64,000 bases of DNA, from the NCBI RefSeq assembly GCF_902167145.1, contig NC_050096.1, positions 183,555,825 through 183,619,824 on the forward strand. The letters run 5' to 3'. Both the position numbers and the translations under genes were made by a program. The stretch is from Zea mays. Its lineage: Eukaryota; Streptophyta; Magnoliopsida; Poales; Poaceae. Shown piece by piece: positions 22,701 through 34,236 of this stretch. A model generated the notes under the pieces. That model did not search any database. It saw only the letters and a program-made list of their open reading frames with translations, and had not been told where the DNA came from. How positions within the stretch are numbered: position 1 is the first letter of the stretch; every line of letters starts with the position of its first letter.

Positions 22701-24341
22701 TGAGGATGTTACTGCAATATTAACTTGAAACCTTTCTCCTTTAGTAGTAGTGAGTTCTACGGTACCTCTACCACATGCTATAACGGCCTTTGCCTTCCTT
22801 AACCATGACATACCAAGGATCAAATCTATACCGCTTGACTCCAATATTATAGCAGTGGCTCCAAATTCTCTACCCATAATGGTTAATGTCAATCTACGTG
22901 TCATTTGATTCGCCTCAACAGGCCCTTTAGGTGTAATTACTATCATGGGTTTTCTCATATTTAGCAGTGGTATTTCATTTGCGTTGGCATATCTAGCAGA
23001 CATGAATGAATGTGTAGCACCAGAATCAAATAATATTGTTGCAGGAATTGCATTAACATAAAACATACCAATTACGAGGTCCCCTCCATCCGGAGTAGCA
23101 TCAACGCTGACTTGATTAACCTTGGCAATAGAATATCCCTTGCTAGAACCTGGTGTTTGCTGCCTGTTCTGAACTGGTGTAGTAGCAATCCTCTGTGGGC
23201 AGACATTTGCATAATGACCAATCTTCCCACACTTGAAACATTGAGTGCCCGGACTCTGTCCTGAAAACTTCGTCGGGGTGCCAGTGGGAGTAGCCTGTCG
23301 AGGGGGTGTCCTCAGTGGTGACTGCTGAACTGGGCGTGGTCCTCCGGGTCGAGTCGGTGTACCCTGTGGTGAGCTATAGCGAGGACGAACAATGCTGCTT
23401 CCTTGTGCTTGAGATATTGCCTTTCTCTTCAAATCTCCCAGCTGAACACGCTTGTGTTCAATAGCAAGTGCCTTATCCAACAGTCTCTGAAATGATGGAA
23501 ATGTGTGTGCCACTAGAGCATACTGCAGGGGTCCATTAAGTCCTTCAATAAAATGCTCCTGCTTCCTTTCATCCTCAGCAACTTCTTCAGGGGCATATCT
23601 GGATAACTGAATAAACTTGTCGCGGTACTCGCTGACTGACATACTTCCTTGCTTCAGCGACAGAAATTCCTTCTTCTTGATCTTTATCATCCCAGCTGGA
23701 ATATGGTAGTTCCTGAACTGTGTACTGAACTCTGCCCAAGTAATAGTATCCGCAGCATCATGGGCAGCAGTATAAGAATCCCACCAGTCCGCAGCAGGAC
23801 CAGTCAGACGTCCCGAAGCATATAAAACCTTCTCCCGATCAGTGCACTGTGCAATATTCAGCATCTTCTCAACAGACTTCAGCCAATCATCCGCGTCCAG
23901 TGGATCAGGTGAGCTTGCAAATGTAGGTGGCTTATGACTCATGAATTCCCGATGCTTATCACGGGGTGGAACTGGTGGTGGTGGTGGAGGCAATGGCACT
24001 TGTTGCTGTTGTTGCTGTTGCATTTGTTGTTGCAGTTGCTGTTGTTGCGCCCTCCTTTCTTGGCGTATCTCATCTCTCTCCTGGCGCAGCTCCTGGCGTA
24101 TATCTTCTCTTTCCTGACGCATCTCTTGGCGTTCTTGCTGCATCTGGGCACGCATATCAGCCATAGTGTCCGCCATTTGCTGCATCACCGCCATCTGAGC
24201 AGCAACCAGTGGGTCAACTCCGCCTGGTGGAGGATTGGGGGGATTCATCTCTGCAGGCTGTGGCTGGGGTTGTCTGTATATCCTCCGAGTATGTCGATTA
24301 GGAGGCAAATCAATTCCACCACCCCGCCTGGTATTCACCAT
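19755..24341 (-). CDS. Gag-Pol polyprotein of element D (intact, with chromodomain)
   Basis: One uninterrupted 1528-residue frame starts at ATG 24341 (M-V-N-T-R-R). Residues about 45-115 are a Gln/Arg-rich coiled segment, followed by a proline run. The gag domain is near 130-300. A CCHC zinc knuckle ([14 protein letters not shown]) is near 367-380. Protease D-S-G is near 438, and RT with F-I-D-D-I near 751. RNase H is near 893-1010, then the integrase zinc-binding region and catalytic D, D, E near 1180, 1240 and 1278. The C-terminal 60 residues read as a chromodomain (C-K-V-Q-W, then A-T-W-E-R-E-E), which in chromoviruses directs integration to chromatin. All expected catalytic residues seen are present, so this copy could be autonomous. 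Confidence 0.95.
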   Translation of the reverse strand: MVNTRRGGGIDLPPNRHTRRIYRQPQPQPAEMNPPNPPPGGVDPLVAAQMAVMQQMADTMADMRAQMQQERQEMRQEREDIRQELRQERDEIRQERRAQQQQLQQQMQQQQQQQVPLPPPPPPVPPRDKHREFMSHKPPTFASSPDPLDADDWLKSVEKMLNIAQCTDREKVLYASGRLTGPAADWWDSYTAAHDAADTITWAEFSTQFRNYHIPAGMIKIKKKEFLSLKQGSMSVSEYRDKFIQLSRYAPEEVAEDERKQEHFIEGLNGPLQYALVAHTFPSFQRLLDKALAIEHKRVQLGDLKRKAISQAQGSSIVRPRYSSPQGTPTRPGGPRPVQQSPLRTPPRQATPTGTPTKFSGQSPGTQCFKCGKIGHYANVCPQRIATTPVQNRQQTPGSSKGYSIAKVNQVSVDATPDGGDLVIGMFYVNAIPATILFDSGATHSFMSARYANANEIPLLNMRKPMIVITPKGPVEANQMTRRLTLTIMGREFGATAIILESSGIDLILGMSWLRKAKAVIACGRGTVELTTTKGERFQVNIAVTSSSMRAMFFMPEEFVGDNIRVVRDFPDVFPEELPGMPPDREVEFVIDLLPGTAPISKRPYRMSVEELKELKKQLTELQEAGYIRPSSSPWGAPVLFVQKKDGSQRMCVDYRSLNDVTVKNKYPLPRIEDLFDQMRGARVFSKIDLRSGYHQMRIRPSDIPKTAFSTRYGLYEFTVMSFGLTNAPAYFMNLMNKVFMEYLDRFVVVFIDDILIYSQSDSDHEEHLRLVLQKLRDNQLYAKFSKCEFWIGEVPFLGHIISNGGISVDPAKVKEIMEWRVPTTVTEIRSFLGLAGYYRRFIEGFSKIAKPMTSLLEKGKEFKWDEKCQDSFDLLKKRLMSPPVLIMPDLQKGFDIYCDACGQGLGCVLMQEGHVIAYASRQLRKHELNYPTHDLELAAVVHALKIWRHYIMGTKCQVYTDHKSLKYIFTQKDLNLRQRRWLELIKDYDLEIHYHPGKANLVADALSRKEHVHSAIVAQLPDEIVEDFRRLNLGIVTHTEGVTIDVEPTLEQEIRKGQIGDAKIKEIKDLITEGRVPEFTEDEQGTVWFKDRMCVPDNKSLRETILKEAHDSDYSIHPGSTKMYQDLKRKYWWYGLKRDVAAHVAMCDVCQRVKAEHQRPAGLLHPLKIPEWKWEEIGMDFITGLPRTQKGYDAIWVIVDRLTKVAHFIPVKTTYKGSQLAELYMARIVCLHGVPKKIVSDRGSQFTSRFWRSFHENMSTKLNFSTAYHPQTDGQTERTNQVLEDMLRACALRHGGSWDKSLPYAEFSYNNSYQASLKMSPFEALYGRKCRTPLYWDQTGERQFFGPELIQEAEEQVRIIRENLRVAQTRQKSYADNRRRPLEFEEGDYVYLKVSPLRGMRRFKVKGKLSPRYIGPFLIFRRVGEMAYQLELPASLSDVHNVFHVSQLKKCLRVPEEQLPMEELSVQGDLTYMEYPIKILDTLTRVTRNKVIKMCKVQWSHHGEDEATWEREEELRIDFPHLFSSSS

Positions 24342-24800
24342 CTGAGTTAGATACTTATGGTAAGAAAATAGTAGCCAAGGCAGTAATTACAATCATGTTT
24401 ATTTGGGGGATTTATTAGCTAAGTAGATTAGTGTGTCACCTACTAAAGCTAATACAATACCTTATAGTGGTACATGCTAAGATGTCCATCTATACTATTT
24501 CAATCAATCAAAGAAGCAAATCAGGCATTGATCATCAGAACAATCAACCAACATTTTTAATAGAGAAAATAGTTTTAATTTTGTCTTAGGCTTCCTATCT
24601 CTTAAAAATGTCATAGGGGTAGGGATTCCAAGGTGTGAAATCCCTCTTGTCTTAGAGTGGAAAAGATAAGATTAATCAGAGTAGAATAGCAAAAGGTGAG
24701 ACAAGATCAAGATGAGATAAGTATAGAATGAGTCAGAGTAAGGTAAGTAGAAAAGGGGTTGTCCATTTCTATCTAGGTTTCGTCCTACGGTCAACATTTC
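24342..24800 (-). other. 5' leader of element D
   Basis: About 460 bp between primer site and gag-pol start hold no gene. The sequence is A/T-rich with no obvious structure. Confidence 0.7.
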
Positions 24801-24811
24801 CTCTGATACCA
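24801..24811 (-). other. Primer-binding site of element D (tRNA-iMet type)
   Basis: On the minus strand TGGTATCAGAG lies four bases after the LTR, matching the initiator methionine tRNA primer usual in Tekay/Del elements. Confidence 0.88.
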
Positions 24812-24815
24812 CTTC

Positions 24816-27800
24816 TGTAACACCCGGTTTTAAAGGACAAAGCCGGGTGCATCTCATACATGCGCCAAGAAGACAACATATATAATAACAGAGTGTATAG
24901 AGATAAATGTCATAAATCATCAGAGTATTTATTACATAGCGGAAGACTTATTACAAAATAAGAGATAAATATAAAACGAACTAAGGATCGTCGGCGCCAA
25001 TGTCAACTGAGAAACGCCACCTAGATCAGATCGAACTCCTCAGTGTTAGGCGGCTCCTCCTGAACCACCTGATCATCTCCTGTGGGGGGGGTGTGAGACA
25101 GCAAGGGTGAGCTCACATACGTTCATAGCTCAACAAGTCGTGGGGAATAATGTGGCATGAACTCACCAAAGGTGGGAGTTCATGTAGTGTAAGGCTGATC
25201 AATGAAATAGAGGTTGAGGCTGAGCATTGCTTTTATAAGTTGGTCAAAATTTTATTAGCAATTACTAAGTGTAAGTAAATATCAAACCTTAAGTAAAGTA
25301 ATAGAACAAAATTAATAATAAACCCATGCAATGCAAATGACCAAATTGAATTTAAGTTCCATAATTTAAACATCAGAGAGTCCTGAGCTGCTCATGACCG
25401 TGAGCTCGGCTAGTATACCAGTTTTACACTCTGCAGAGGTTGTACCCTTTACCCACAAGTCATGTTACCCATCTGCCAAGGGGTCATGAATCCCATACAC
25501 CTCTACCTAGGAAGCGCGGCAGGGCAACACTACGAGGCCTTTACAAAGTTCCACTAGCTTCCGAAAACCCGCTACAGTTTATGGGAAGATCCAGTACAGG
25601 GTTCCTGGCTGACCGCCATCGCAGCAAAATCAACCAGGGACCTCCCCGCACTGACCTCTCCCCTACTGCCCTTGCCCCTTTCGGGTAAGGTAGTCTTCCA
25701 CTAGCTTTCCTAGTTAATCAGCCAAGGGCGTCCCATTAAACCCTTGTGGTGGCACGTGGTTCTCAAGTTAAGCTCTATGTTCCAATTAACATTAATGATA
25801 ACAACATGAACATAAACAGAATAACAACAAGAATTGGAACATAGAGGTAATAAATGATTATCCCAAAACCATATAAAGCAATAGCAAACTACCCAAGTGA
25901 TTCAGGGGTAAACAAGGTAATGAGATAAACAATCTAGGGTGACCTATTGGGTCCCATCAAAATTAACCTATGCATGGATAAGTGATATTAAAGAACATTA
26001 TTGGGTAAAAAGTGGTCAAGGGCACAACTTGCCTTCAATGAGCTCCTGCTCAGCTACTTCAACCTGCTGCTCACCAGGATCCTCAGCAACGGGTTCTTCT
26101 ACTCGCCACAATACAAACAAGCACAGTGCATATAGAGAAATTAACATTACACCAAACATATAAACAAAATACACAATAATAATCTACATATTAAAATAAA
26201 AACCTAGGAACTGAAATCATAATTTTTGGAGTTATAGAATTTAAGTTATGCATTTTTAAAGGTTTAATGTGCTTTAAATGGGATTAAGTGATAAATAAAT
26301 TTCTTACTGTTTTCATGACATAACAGAGGCTCTAGGTGATAAAGAATAAAATTACAAAATTATAGGGACTGGAATGGACTAATTTGGAGTTAGTATGAAT
26401 TTTCTATGAATTTATAAAGTTCTAGCAATTATTTTCATATTAAAAACCCATTTATAAATCATTTTTCCTGATTTTATTATATCCTGGACTGGGCCTCAAT
26501 AAATGGAAAACGTAGGGGCTACGGAGTAAGAATCCGCAGACACAGGGAACAGCTGCGTAAGGATGGCGGGTTGATTTGCTAAAAAGTGAGGGGTTCAATT
26601 GTAAAGTGAACCCGCGAAGGGGTACGGGCTAACGTGGGCCGTCCGATTAGAATTCTAGGGCGCAGATTAAATCTAACTTACCACGAAGCGGTACGCAGCG
26701 CGCGCCATCAGATGGAAGATCTACGGTGCAGATTTTAAATACCCGAAATCTACTCCTATCCACACATCGTCCGATCTACGGTCCAGATTACCCAGTGCGA
26801 AAGGGGTATGCGCAGAGCCATCTGGACCGTCCATTTAGATCGAACGAACCACATCTACTTTAAACCCGATCTAATTTTAGCCGCTGGATCGGAATCCAAC
26901 GGACTCCCCCCCTTCTTCCTCCCCTGGACCAAGCCGAGCAACCACGGCGAGCACGGCGGTGGCGCATCCACCGGCGCACCTCGGTTTGCGGCACCAGGGC
27001 TCCAATAGCTAAATGGTGTGCGTCTACACGATCCCCAGAGAATGGTGAATGCAATGGGATAGCTCATACCACCAATTATGCCGCGGAGATACCTGTCCAC
27101 GGTAGAGGGCGGTCGACGGTGTTGCCCCCTGCTCCGACGAGCAATTCAATGCTCCAGAGACGAAGACAAGCCAAGGAGACCCTTGCGCCGGCACCAAGGG
27201 ATCACGTAGATGGATCCCGCACACCAAACGGGGAACAAGTCGACGGCGAGCGACCCTGGGCGCGCGGCGGGTGGAGTTCTACCCTGGCGGCGGTGCTTTT
27301 GCGTTCTGGGGGACGAAAAAGCGGTCAGGGGTTCCAGGCGATGGGGCGGGGTCTTTACTACATGTAGAAGCGCGACAGTTACGCGGACCCCGAGATCACC
27401 GGAGTGCCCCCCACGCGAGGTGGGCGCGGTCTGCGCGGCGAAGATCTCGCGAGCACCGTTGCGAGGAAGAGAAGGCTGACAAGTGGGATCCACCCGCCAG
27501 TGATGTGGAGCGACGCGAGCGCGAGGGGATGCGGGGAGGCGAGACTGACCGATGGGCCCCGGTTGACAATCGGTCCCGCAGGTGGGCGCTGCTGGCTTAG
27601 GCGGGCCGCGGAGCCAAGGGGAAACGAGGGAGTGGGCCGAAATGTGGTTCCCGCGGCCCAGGTAAGTCTCAATTCTTTTTCTTTTATATTTTTATTTTCT
27701 GTTTTCTTTTCTTTCCTTTCTAAATTAAATTCTGAATTCAAATTTAAATTCGAACCCTGTGCCAATTTTACTCTCAAATTATATTGTAACCTTAAAATTA

Positions 27801-28135
27801 CTAACCTTGAAAGTATATCTTTATATATATTCTATAAATTTTATACTCTTTCCCTTTTCTTTGCCATTTATTTTCTTTCTTTCCAAATTTTAGCATTTCT
27901 TTTAGGATTTAATTTCCCATTTGGATATTTAATATTTTTCACACTATTATATGTTGTCACAAAATGCACACAGAATAAAATCGAGCATGATGTATAATTT
28001 GATAGTATATGTTTTTATTAATTGTTTTTGGGCATGATGTTCACATATGATGGTGCATAAAGATCCACCTCGCATAAAGAGAAATTGTTTTCTCTATTGG
28101 TATTCTTTCTAGCAAATTACAAAGTGGGTGTTACA
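24816..28135 (-). repeat. Right LTR of element D (5' LTR in element sense)
   Basis: The 3320-bp partner of 16394-19716, with the same ends and only two substitutions and one G-run difference seen. It would supply the promoter for D. I did not settle on a TATA box among several A/T-rich candidates. Confidence 0.92.
25021..26098 (-). CDS. Split acidic reading frame in the right LTR of D (candidate)
   Basis: Second copy of the two-exon acidic frame described for the left LTR: exon 26098-26033 with a GC donor, then exon 25079-25021 ending at TAG. The exons are identical to the left copy. In element sense this is the 5' LTR, so the frame would lie upstream of gag-pol. Confidence 0.45.
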
Positions 28136-30147
28136 CAAGATCACCAAGCGGGAGACGATCGAGGGGGAGCTTGGTCGCTTCTGGCTTCGTCAAGGCGAGG
28201 AGCCACAAGAAATGTACAACCGGCTCAAGACCTTGGTAAACCAAGTGCGCAACCTCAGGAGCAAAAAATGGGATGACCATGAAATGGTTAAGGTTATTCT
28301 AAGATCACTCGTTTTCTTAACCTACGCAAGTTCAATTAATTCGTGGTAATCCTAGATATACACTAATGTCTCCCGAGGAAGTAATTGGAAACTTTGTGAG
28401 CTTTGAGTTGATGATCAAAGGCACAAAGAAAATTATCGAGAATGACGGCCCCTCCACGCCCGAAGCACAACCGGTTGCATTCAAGGCGACGGAGGAGAAG
28501 AAGGAGGAGTCTACATCAAGTAGACAACCTATTGACGCCTCTAAGCTTGACAATGAGGAGATGGCGCTCATCATCAAGAGCTTCCGCCAAATCCTCAAGC
28601 AAAGGAGTGGGAAGGACTACAAATCCCGCTCCAAGAAAGTGTGCTACAAGTGTGGTAAGCCCAGTCATTTTATTGCAAAATGTCCACTATCTAGTGACAG
28701 TGACAGGGGCGACGACAAGAAGGGAAAGAGGAGAGAAAAGAAGAGGTACCACAAGAAGAGGGGCGGTGATGCTCATGTGTGCCGCGAGTGGAACTCCGAT
28801 GAGAGCTCCTCCGACTCCTCCTCCGACGAGGACGCCGCCAACATCGCCGTCACCAAGGGCCTCCTCTTCCCCAACGTCGGCCACAAGTGCCTCATGGCAA
28901 AGGACGGCAAAAGGAAAAAGGTAAAATCAAGATCCTCCACTAAATATGCATCCTCTAGTGATGAAGATCATGTTAGTGATGAGGAAGATAATTTGCGTAT
29001 TCTTTTTGCCAACCTAAACATGCAACAAAAAGAAAAATTAAATGAACTAATTAGTGCTATTCATGAGAAGGATGAACTCTTGGATTCCCAAGAGGACTTC
29101 CTAATTAAGGAAAATAAGAAGCATGTTAAGGTTAAGAATGCTTATGCTCTAGAAGTAGAAAAATGTGAACAATTATCTAGTGAGCTAAGCACATGCCATG
29201 ATATTATTAACAACCTTAGAAATGAGAATGCTAGTTTAATTGCTAAGGTTGATTCAAATGTTTGTGATACTTCAATTCCCAATCTTAGAAATGATAACAT
29301 TGAATTACTTGCTAAGATTGAAGAATTAAATGTTTCTCTTGCTAGCCTTAGAAATGATAATGAAAAACTAATTGCTAAGGCTAAAGAATTAGATGTTTGC
29401 AATGCTTCCATATCCAATCTTAGAGATAAGAATGATAATTTACGTACTAAGATCGTCGAACTTAATTCTTGCAAACCCTCTACATCTACTATTGAGCATG
29501 TTTCCATTTGCACTAGATGTAGAGATATTAATGTTGATGCTATCCATGATCACCTAGCTGTAATTAAGAAACAAAATGATCACATAGCACAACTTAATGC
29601 TAAAATTAATGAGCATGACTTAGAAAATGAAAAATTTAAATTTGCTAGAAGCATGCTCTATAGTGGGAGACGCCCTGGCATCAAGGATGGCATTGGCTTT
29701 CAAAAGGGGGACAATGTCAAACTTAATGCCCCTCCTAAAAGATTGTCTAATTTTGTAAAGGGCAAGGCTCCCATGCCTCAGGATAACGAGGGTTACATTT
29801 TGTACCCTGTCGGTTATCCCGAGAGCAAAATTAGGAGAATTCACTCTAGGAAGTCTCACTCTGGCCCTAATCATGCTTTTATGTATAAGGGTGAGACATC
29901 TAGCTCTAGGCAATCAACTCGTGCTAAGTTGCCTAAGAGGAAAACTCCTATTGCATCAAATAATTCTAACATGTCATTTAAAACTTTTGATGCATCTTAT
30001 GTTTTGACTAACAAATCTAGCAAGGTAGTTGCCAAGTATGTTGGGGGCAAACACAAGGGATCAAAGACTTGTGTTTGGGTACCCAAAGTTCTTGTATCTA
30101 ATGTCAAAGGACCCAAAACTGTTTGGGTACCTAAAAACAAGAACTAA
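28136..30147 (+). pseudogene. Gag of element B, C-terminal fragment
   Basis: After D, gag resumes with I-T-K-R-E-T-I-E-G-E-L. A one-base deletion near 28315 (compare 38945-38950 in E) shifts the frame. From 28366 the frame is open to TAA 30145-30147. It contains the CCHC knuckle C-Y-K-C-G-K-P-S-H-F-I-A-K-C near 28651, a basic stretch, a Ser/Asp/Glu-rich segment and a long coiled-coil-like region of repeated N-L-R-N-(E/D)-N units. The end has repeated K-T-V-W-V-P-K. Such a long C-terminal extension is usual in SIRE-lineage Gag. Confidence 0.85.
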
Positions 30148-30160
30148 AATTGTTTTTTAG
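30079..30160 (+). other. Intron-like segment at the gag-pol border of element B
   Basis: This 82-nt segment starts GTACCC after an in-frame TGG and ends GTTTTTTAG before GTTTATGCA, the start of the pol frame. Removing it would bypass the gag stop (30145) and a pol-frame TAG (30158) and join gag to pol in frame. Equal-length segments occur at 40716-40797 (E) and 63073-63154 (A). Whether it is spliced is unknown. Confidence 0.4.
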
Positions 30161-33100
30161 GTTTATGCATCCGGGGGCTCAAGTTGGATCATCGATAGCG
30201 GGTGCACAAACCACATGACAGGGGAGAAGAAGATGTTCTCCTCCTATGAGAAAACCAAGATCCCCAACGAGCTATCACATTCGGGGATGGAAATCAAGGT
30301 TTGGTCAAAGGATTGGGTAAAATTGCTATATCTCCTGACCATTCCATTTCAAATATTTTTCTTGTAGATTCTTTAGACTACAACTTGCTTTCAGTTTCTC
30401 AATTATGTCAAATGGGTTACAACTGTCTTTTTACGGATATAGGTGTTACTGTCTTTAGAAGAAGTGATGATTCAATAGCATTTAAGGGAGTGTTAGAGGG
30501 TCAGCTATACTTAGTAGATTTTGATAGAGCTGAACTCGACACTTGTTTAATTGCTAAGCTAATATGGGCTGGCTCTGGCATCGCCGACTAGCACATGTTG
30601 GAATGAAGAACTTTCACAAGCTTCTAAAGGGAGAACACATTTTGGGACTAACAAATGTTCATTTTGAAATAGACAGGATTTGTAGCGCATGTCAGGCAGG
30701 GAAGCAAGTTGGTGTTCATCATCCACACAAGAACATCATGACGACCGACAGGCTGCTTGAGCTACTCCACATGGATCTATTCGGCCCGATAGCTTATATA
30801 AGCATCAGCGGGAGTAAGTATTGTCTTGTAATTGTGGATGATTATTCTCGCTTCACTTGGGTGTTCTTTTTGCAGGAAAAATATCATACCCAAGAGACCT
30901 TAAAGGGATTCTTGAGACGGGCTCAAAATGAGTTCGGCTTGAGGATCAAAAAGATTAGAAGCGACAACGGGACGGAGTTCAAGAACTCTCAAAATGAAGG
31001 CTTCCTTGAGGAGGAGGGCATCAAGCATGAGTTCTCCTCTCCTTACACGCCACAACAAAATGGTGTAGTGGAGAGGAAGAATCGAACTCTATTGGACATG
31101 GCAAGAACCATGCTTGATGAGTACAAGACTTCGGATCGGTTTTGGGCCGAGGCGGTCAACACCGCCTCCTACGCCATCAACCGGTTGTATCTACACCGAA
31201 TCCTCAAGAAGACATCTTATGAACTCCTAATCGGCAAAAAGCCCAATGTTTCATATTTTAGAGTCTTTGGTAGCAAATGCTTTATTCTTGTTAAAAGAGG
31301 TAGAAAACCTAAATTTGCTCCTAAGGCTGTAGAAGGCTTTTTACTAGGATATGATTCAAACACAAGGGCATATAGAGTCTTTAACAAGTCTTCTGGACTA
31401 GTTGAAGTTTCTTGTGACATTGTGTTTGATGAGACTAACGACTCTCAAATAGAGCAAGTTGATCTTGATGAGATAGGTGATGAAGAGGCTCTGTGCGTTG
31501 CGCTAAGGAACATGTCCATTGGGGATGTGTGTCCTAAGGAATCCGAAGAGCCTCCAAATGCACAAGATCAACCATCTTCCTCCATGCAAGCATGTCCACC
31601 AACTCAAGATGAGGATGAGGCTCAAAATAATGAAGGAGAAGATCAATAAGTTGAGCCAACTCAAGAGGAGAGCAATGATCAAGGGGGAGATGCCCATGAT
31701 CAAGATGAGGAAGATGAACAAGTTCCACGACCGCCACACCCAAGAGTCCACCAAGCAATCCAACGAGATCACCCCGTGAACACCATCCTCGGCGATATTC
31801 AAAAGGGGGTAACTACTCTATCTCGTGTTGCTCATTTTTGTGAACATTACTCTTTTGTTTCCTCTATTGAGCCACACAAGGTAGAGGAAGCACTTCAAGA
31901 TTCGGATTGGGTGATGGCGATGCAAGAGGAGCTCAACAACTTCACTAGGAATGAGGTATGTCATTTAGTTCCACGTCCTAACCAAAATGTTGTAGGAACC
32001 AAGTGGGTCTTCCGCAACAAACAAGATGAGCATGGTGTGGTGACAAGGAACAAAGCCCGACTTGTGGCCAAGGGGTATTCAAAAGTCGAAGGTTTGGATT
32101 TCGGTGAAACCTATGCACCCGTAGCTAGGCTAGAATCAATTCGCATTTTACTTGCCTATGCTACTTACCATGGCTTTAAGCTTTACCAAATGGATGTGAA
32201 AAGTGCCTTCCTCAATGGACCAATCAAGGAACAGGTCTATGTTGAGCAACCTCCTGGCTTTGAAGACAGTGAGTATCCTAACCATGTTTATAGGCTCTCT
32301 AAGGCGCTTTATGGGCTCAAGCAAGCCCCAAGAGCATGGTATGAATGCCTAAGAGATTTCCTAATAGATAATGGCTTCAAAGTCGGAAAGGCCGATCCTA
32401 CTTTATTTACTAAAACTCTTGACAACGATTTGTTTGTATGCCAAATTTATGTTGATGATATTATATTTGGGTCTACTAACGAATCTACATGTGAGGAATT
32501 TAGTAGGATCATGACACAGAAATTCGAGATGTCGATGATGGGGGAGTTGAAGTACTTTTTGGGATTTCAAGTGAAGCAACTACAAGAGGGCACCTTCATT
32601 AGCCAAACGAAGTATATTCAAAACATTCTAAACAAGTTTGGGATGAAGGATGCCAAGCCCATCAAGACACCCATGGGAACCAATGGGCATCTCGACCTCG
32701 ACACGGGAGCTAAATCCGTAGATCAAAAGGTATACCGGTCGATGATAGGTTCTTTACTCTATTTATGTGCATCTCGACCAGATATTATGCTTTCCGTATG
32801 CATGTGTGCAAGATTCCAAGCCGACCCTAAGGAAGCTCACCTTACGGCCGTAAAACGAATCTTGAGATATTTAGTTTATACTCCTAAGTTTGGGCTTTGG
32901 TATCCTAGGGGATCCACATTCGATTTAATTGGTTATTCGGATGCTGATTGGGTGGGGTGTAAAATTAATAGAAAGAGCACATCGGGGACTTGCCAGTTCT
33001 TGGGAAGGTCTCTGGTGTCTTGGGCTTCAAAGAAGCAAAATTTCGTAGCTCTCTCTACCGCTGAAGCCGAGTAAATTGCCGCAGGCCATTGTTGCGCACA

Positions 33101-33401
33101 ATTGCTTTGGATGAGGCAAACCCTTAGGGACTATGGTTACAAATTAACCAAAGTTCCTCTTCTATGTGATAATGAGAGTGCAATCCGCATGGTGGATAAT
33201 CCCATTGAGCATAGCCGCACTAAACACATAGCCATTCTATATCATTTTCTAAGGGATCACCAACAAAAGGGAGATATCGAGATTGCATATATTAACACCA
33301 AGGAACAATTAGCCGATATCTTTACCAAGCCACTAGATGAGCAATCTTTTAACAAACTTAGGCATGAGCTAAATATTCTTGATTCTAGGAATTTCTTTTG
33401 A
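30161..33401 (+). pseudogene. Pol of element B: protease, integrase, RT, RNase H (degenerate)
   Basis: Pol opens with V-Y-A-S-G-G-S-S-W and the protease motif I-I-D-S-G-C. Single-base deletions near 30245 and 30556 change frame. The zinc-binding pre-integrase region is at about 30575-30710. Integrase carries D (M-D-L-F-G-P), D (S-D-N-G-T-E-F) and E (V-V-E-R-K-N). A TAA at 31647 interrupts an acidic linker. RT follows from about 31900 with Y-V-D-D-I-I near 32450. RNase H has D-A-D-W near 32940, and a TAA at 33072-33074 replaces Tyr just after S-T-A-E-A-E. The natural stop is 33399-33401. The domain order marks Ty1/copia. It is not functional as it stands. Confidence 0.9.
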
Positions 33402-34236
33402 TGTCTTGCACATATAGCTCATCAATATACCTTTGATCATGTCTCTTTCTTTGCTATGACTAATGTGTTTTCAAGTGTATTTCAAACCAAGTCATAGATT
33501 GAAAGGGAAATGGAGTCTTCGGCGAAGACAAAGGCTTCCACTCCACTCTACTCATCCTTCGTCGTCGCTCCAAGCTTCTCTCCGTCTTTGGTATAATCTT
33601 CACTCATATTTTGTTTGCCAAAGGGGGAGAAAGTAGTAAGAAGAGCTTATATTTCACTCAAAGTATCCGTTTTTGGCGATTCATGCCAAAGGGGGGGAAA
33701 GTATTAGCCCAAAGCAAAAGGACCGCACCACCACCAATTTCTCAAAATTTAAAAGGTCTTGAAAAATGATGAATTTTTTCAATTAGTATAGTGTTTTCCA
33801 ATTGGTATCTTATTCTTGATAGAATTTCAAATTGGAACACCATCTTTAAAAACTAATATCTAAAACCCTCTTGAACACAAAGAGGAGGATTTTATTAAGG
33901 GGGAGTTTTGTTTAGTCAAAGGAAAAGCATTTGAAACAGGGGGAGAAAATTTCAAATATAGAAAATGCTTCTCAAAATCTTATTCATTTACCTTTGACTA
34001 TTTGCAAAAGTACTTTGAAAAGAATTTACAAAAGAATTTGCAAAAACAAAACATGTGGTGCAAGCGTGGTCCAAAATGATAAAAATAAAAGAAACAATCC
34101 ATGCATATCTTATGAGAATTTATATTGGCTCAATTCTAAGTAACCTTTGCACTTACAATTATGCAAACTAGTTCAATTGTACACTTCTATATTTTCTTTG
34201 GTTTGTGTTGGCATCAATCACCAAAAAGGGGGAGAT
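33402..34236 (+). other. 3' untranslated region of element B with several polypurine tracts
   Basis: There is no gene in these 835 bp. AAGGGGGAG-like tracts recur near 33621, 33693, 33898, 33939 and 34226, the last being directly before the 3' LTR (AAAAAGGGGGAGAT). The sequence is otherwise A/T-rich and closely matched by 60768-61617 in E. Confidence 0.8.

Larger units (their letters stand above)
16394..28135 (-). mobile_element. Element D: intact Tekay/Del-lineage chromovirus (Ty3/gypsy), antisense to B
   Basis: D is 11.7 kb, flanked by CAAGA (16389-16393 and 28136-28140), with near-identical LTRs of 3323 and 3320 bp. Read on the minus strand it has LTR, tRNA-iMet type primer site, one 1528-codon gag-pol, polypurine tract and LTR. 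Long LTRs and a C-terminal chromodomain place it in the Tekay/Del clade. Tekay, Gyma, Doke or Xilon/Prem1 are candidate names. Nothing in the coding region or ends is visibly broken. Confidence 0.92.

Noticed and set aside
19776..22728. Plus-strand frames opposite gag-pol of D
   Set aside because: Antisense shadows of the intact 1528-codon frame, with no independent motif.
33931..34143. Possible env-like ORF between pol and the 3' LTR of B, as in some SIRE elements
   Set aside because: Only 70 codons, Lys/Asn-rich, with no signal peptide or membrane segment. E has no matching frame at the same place.
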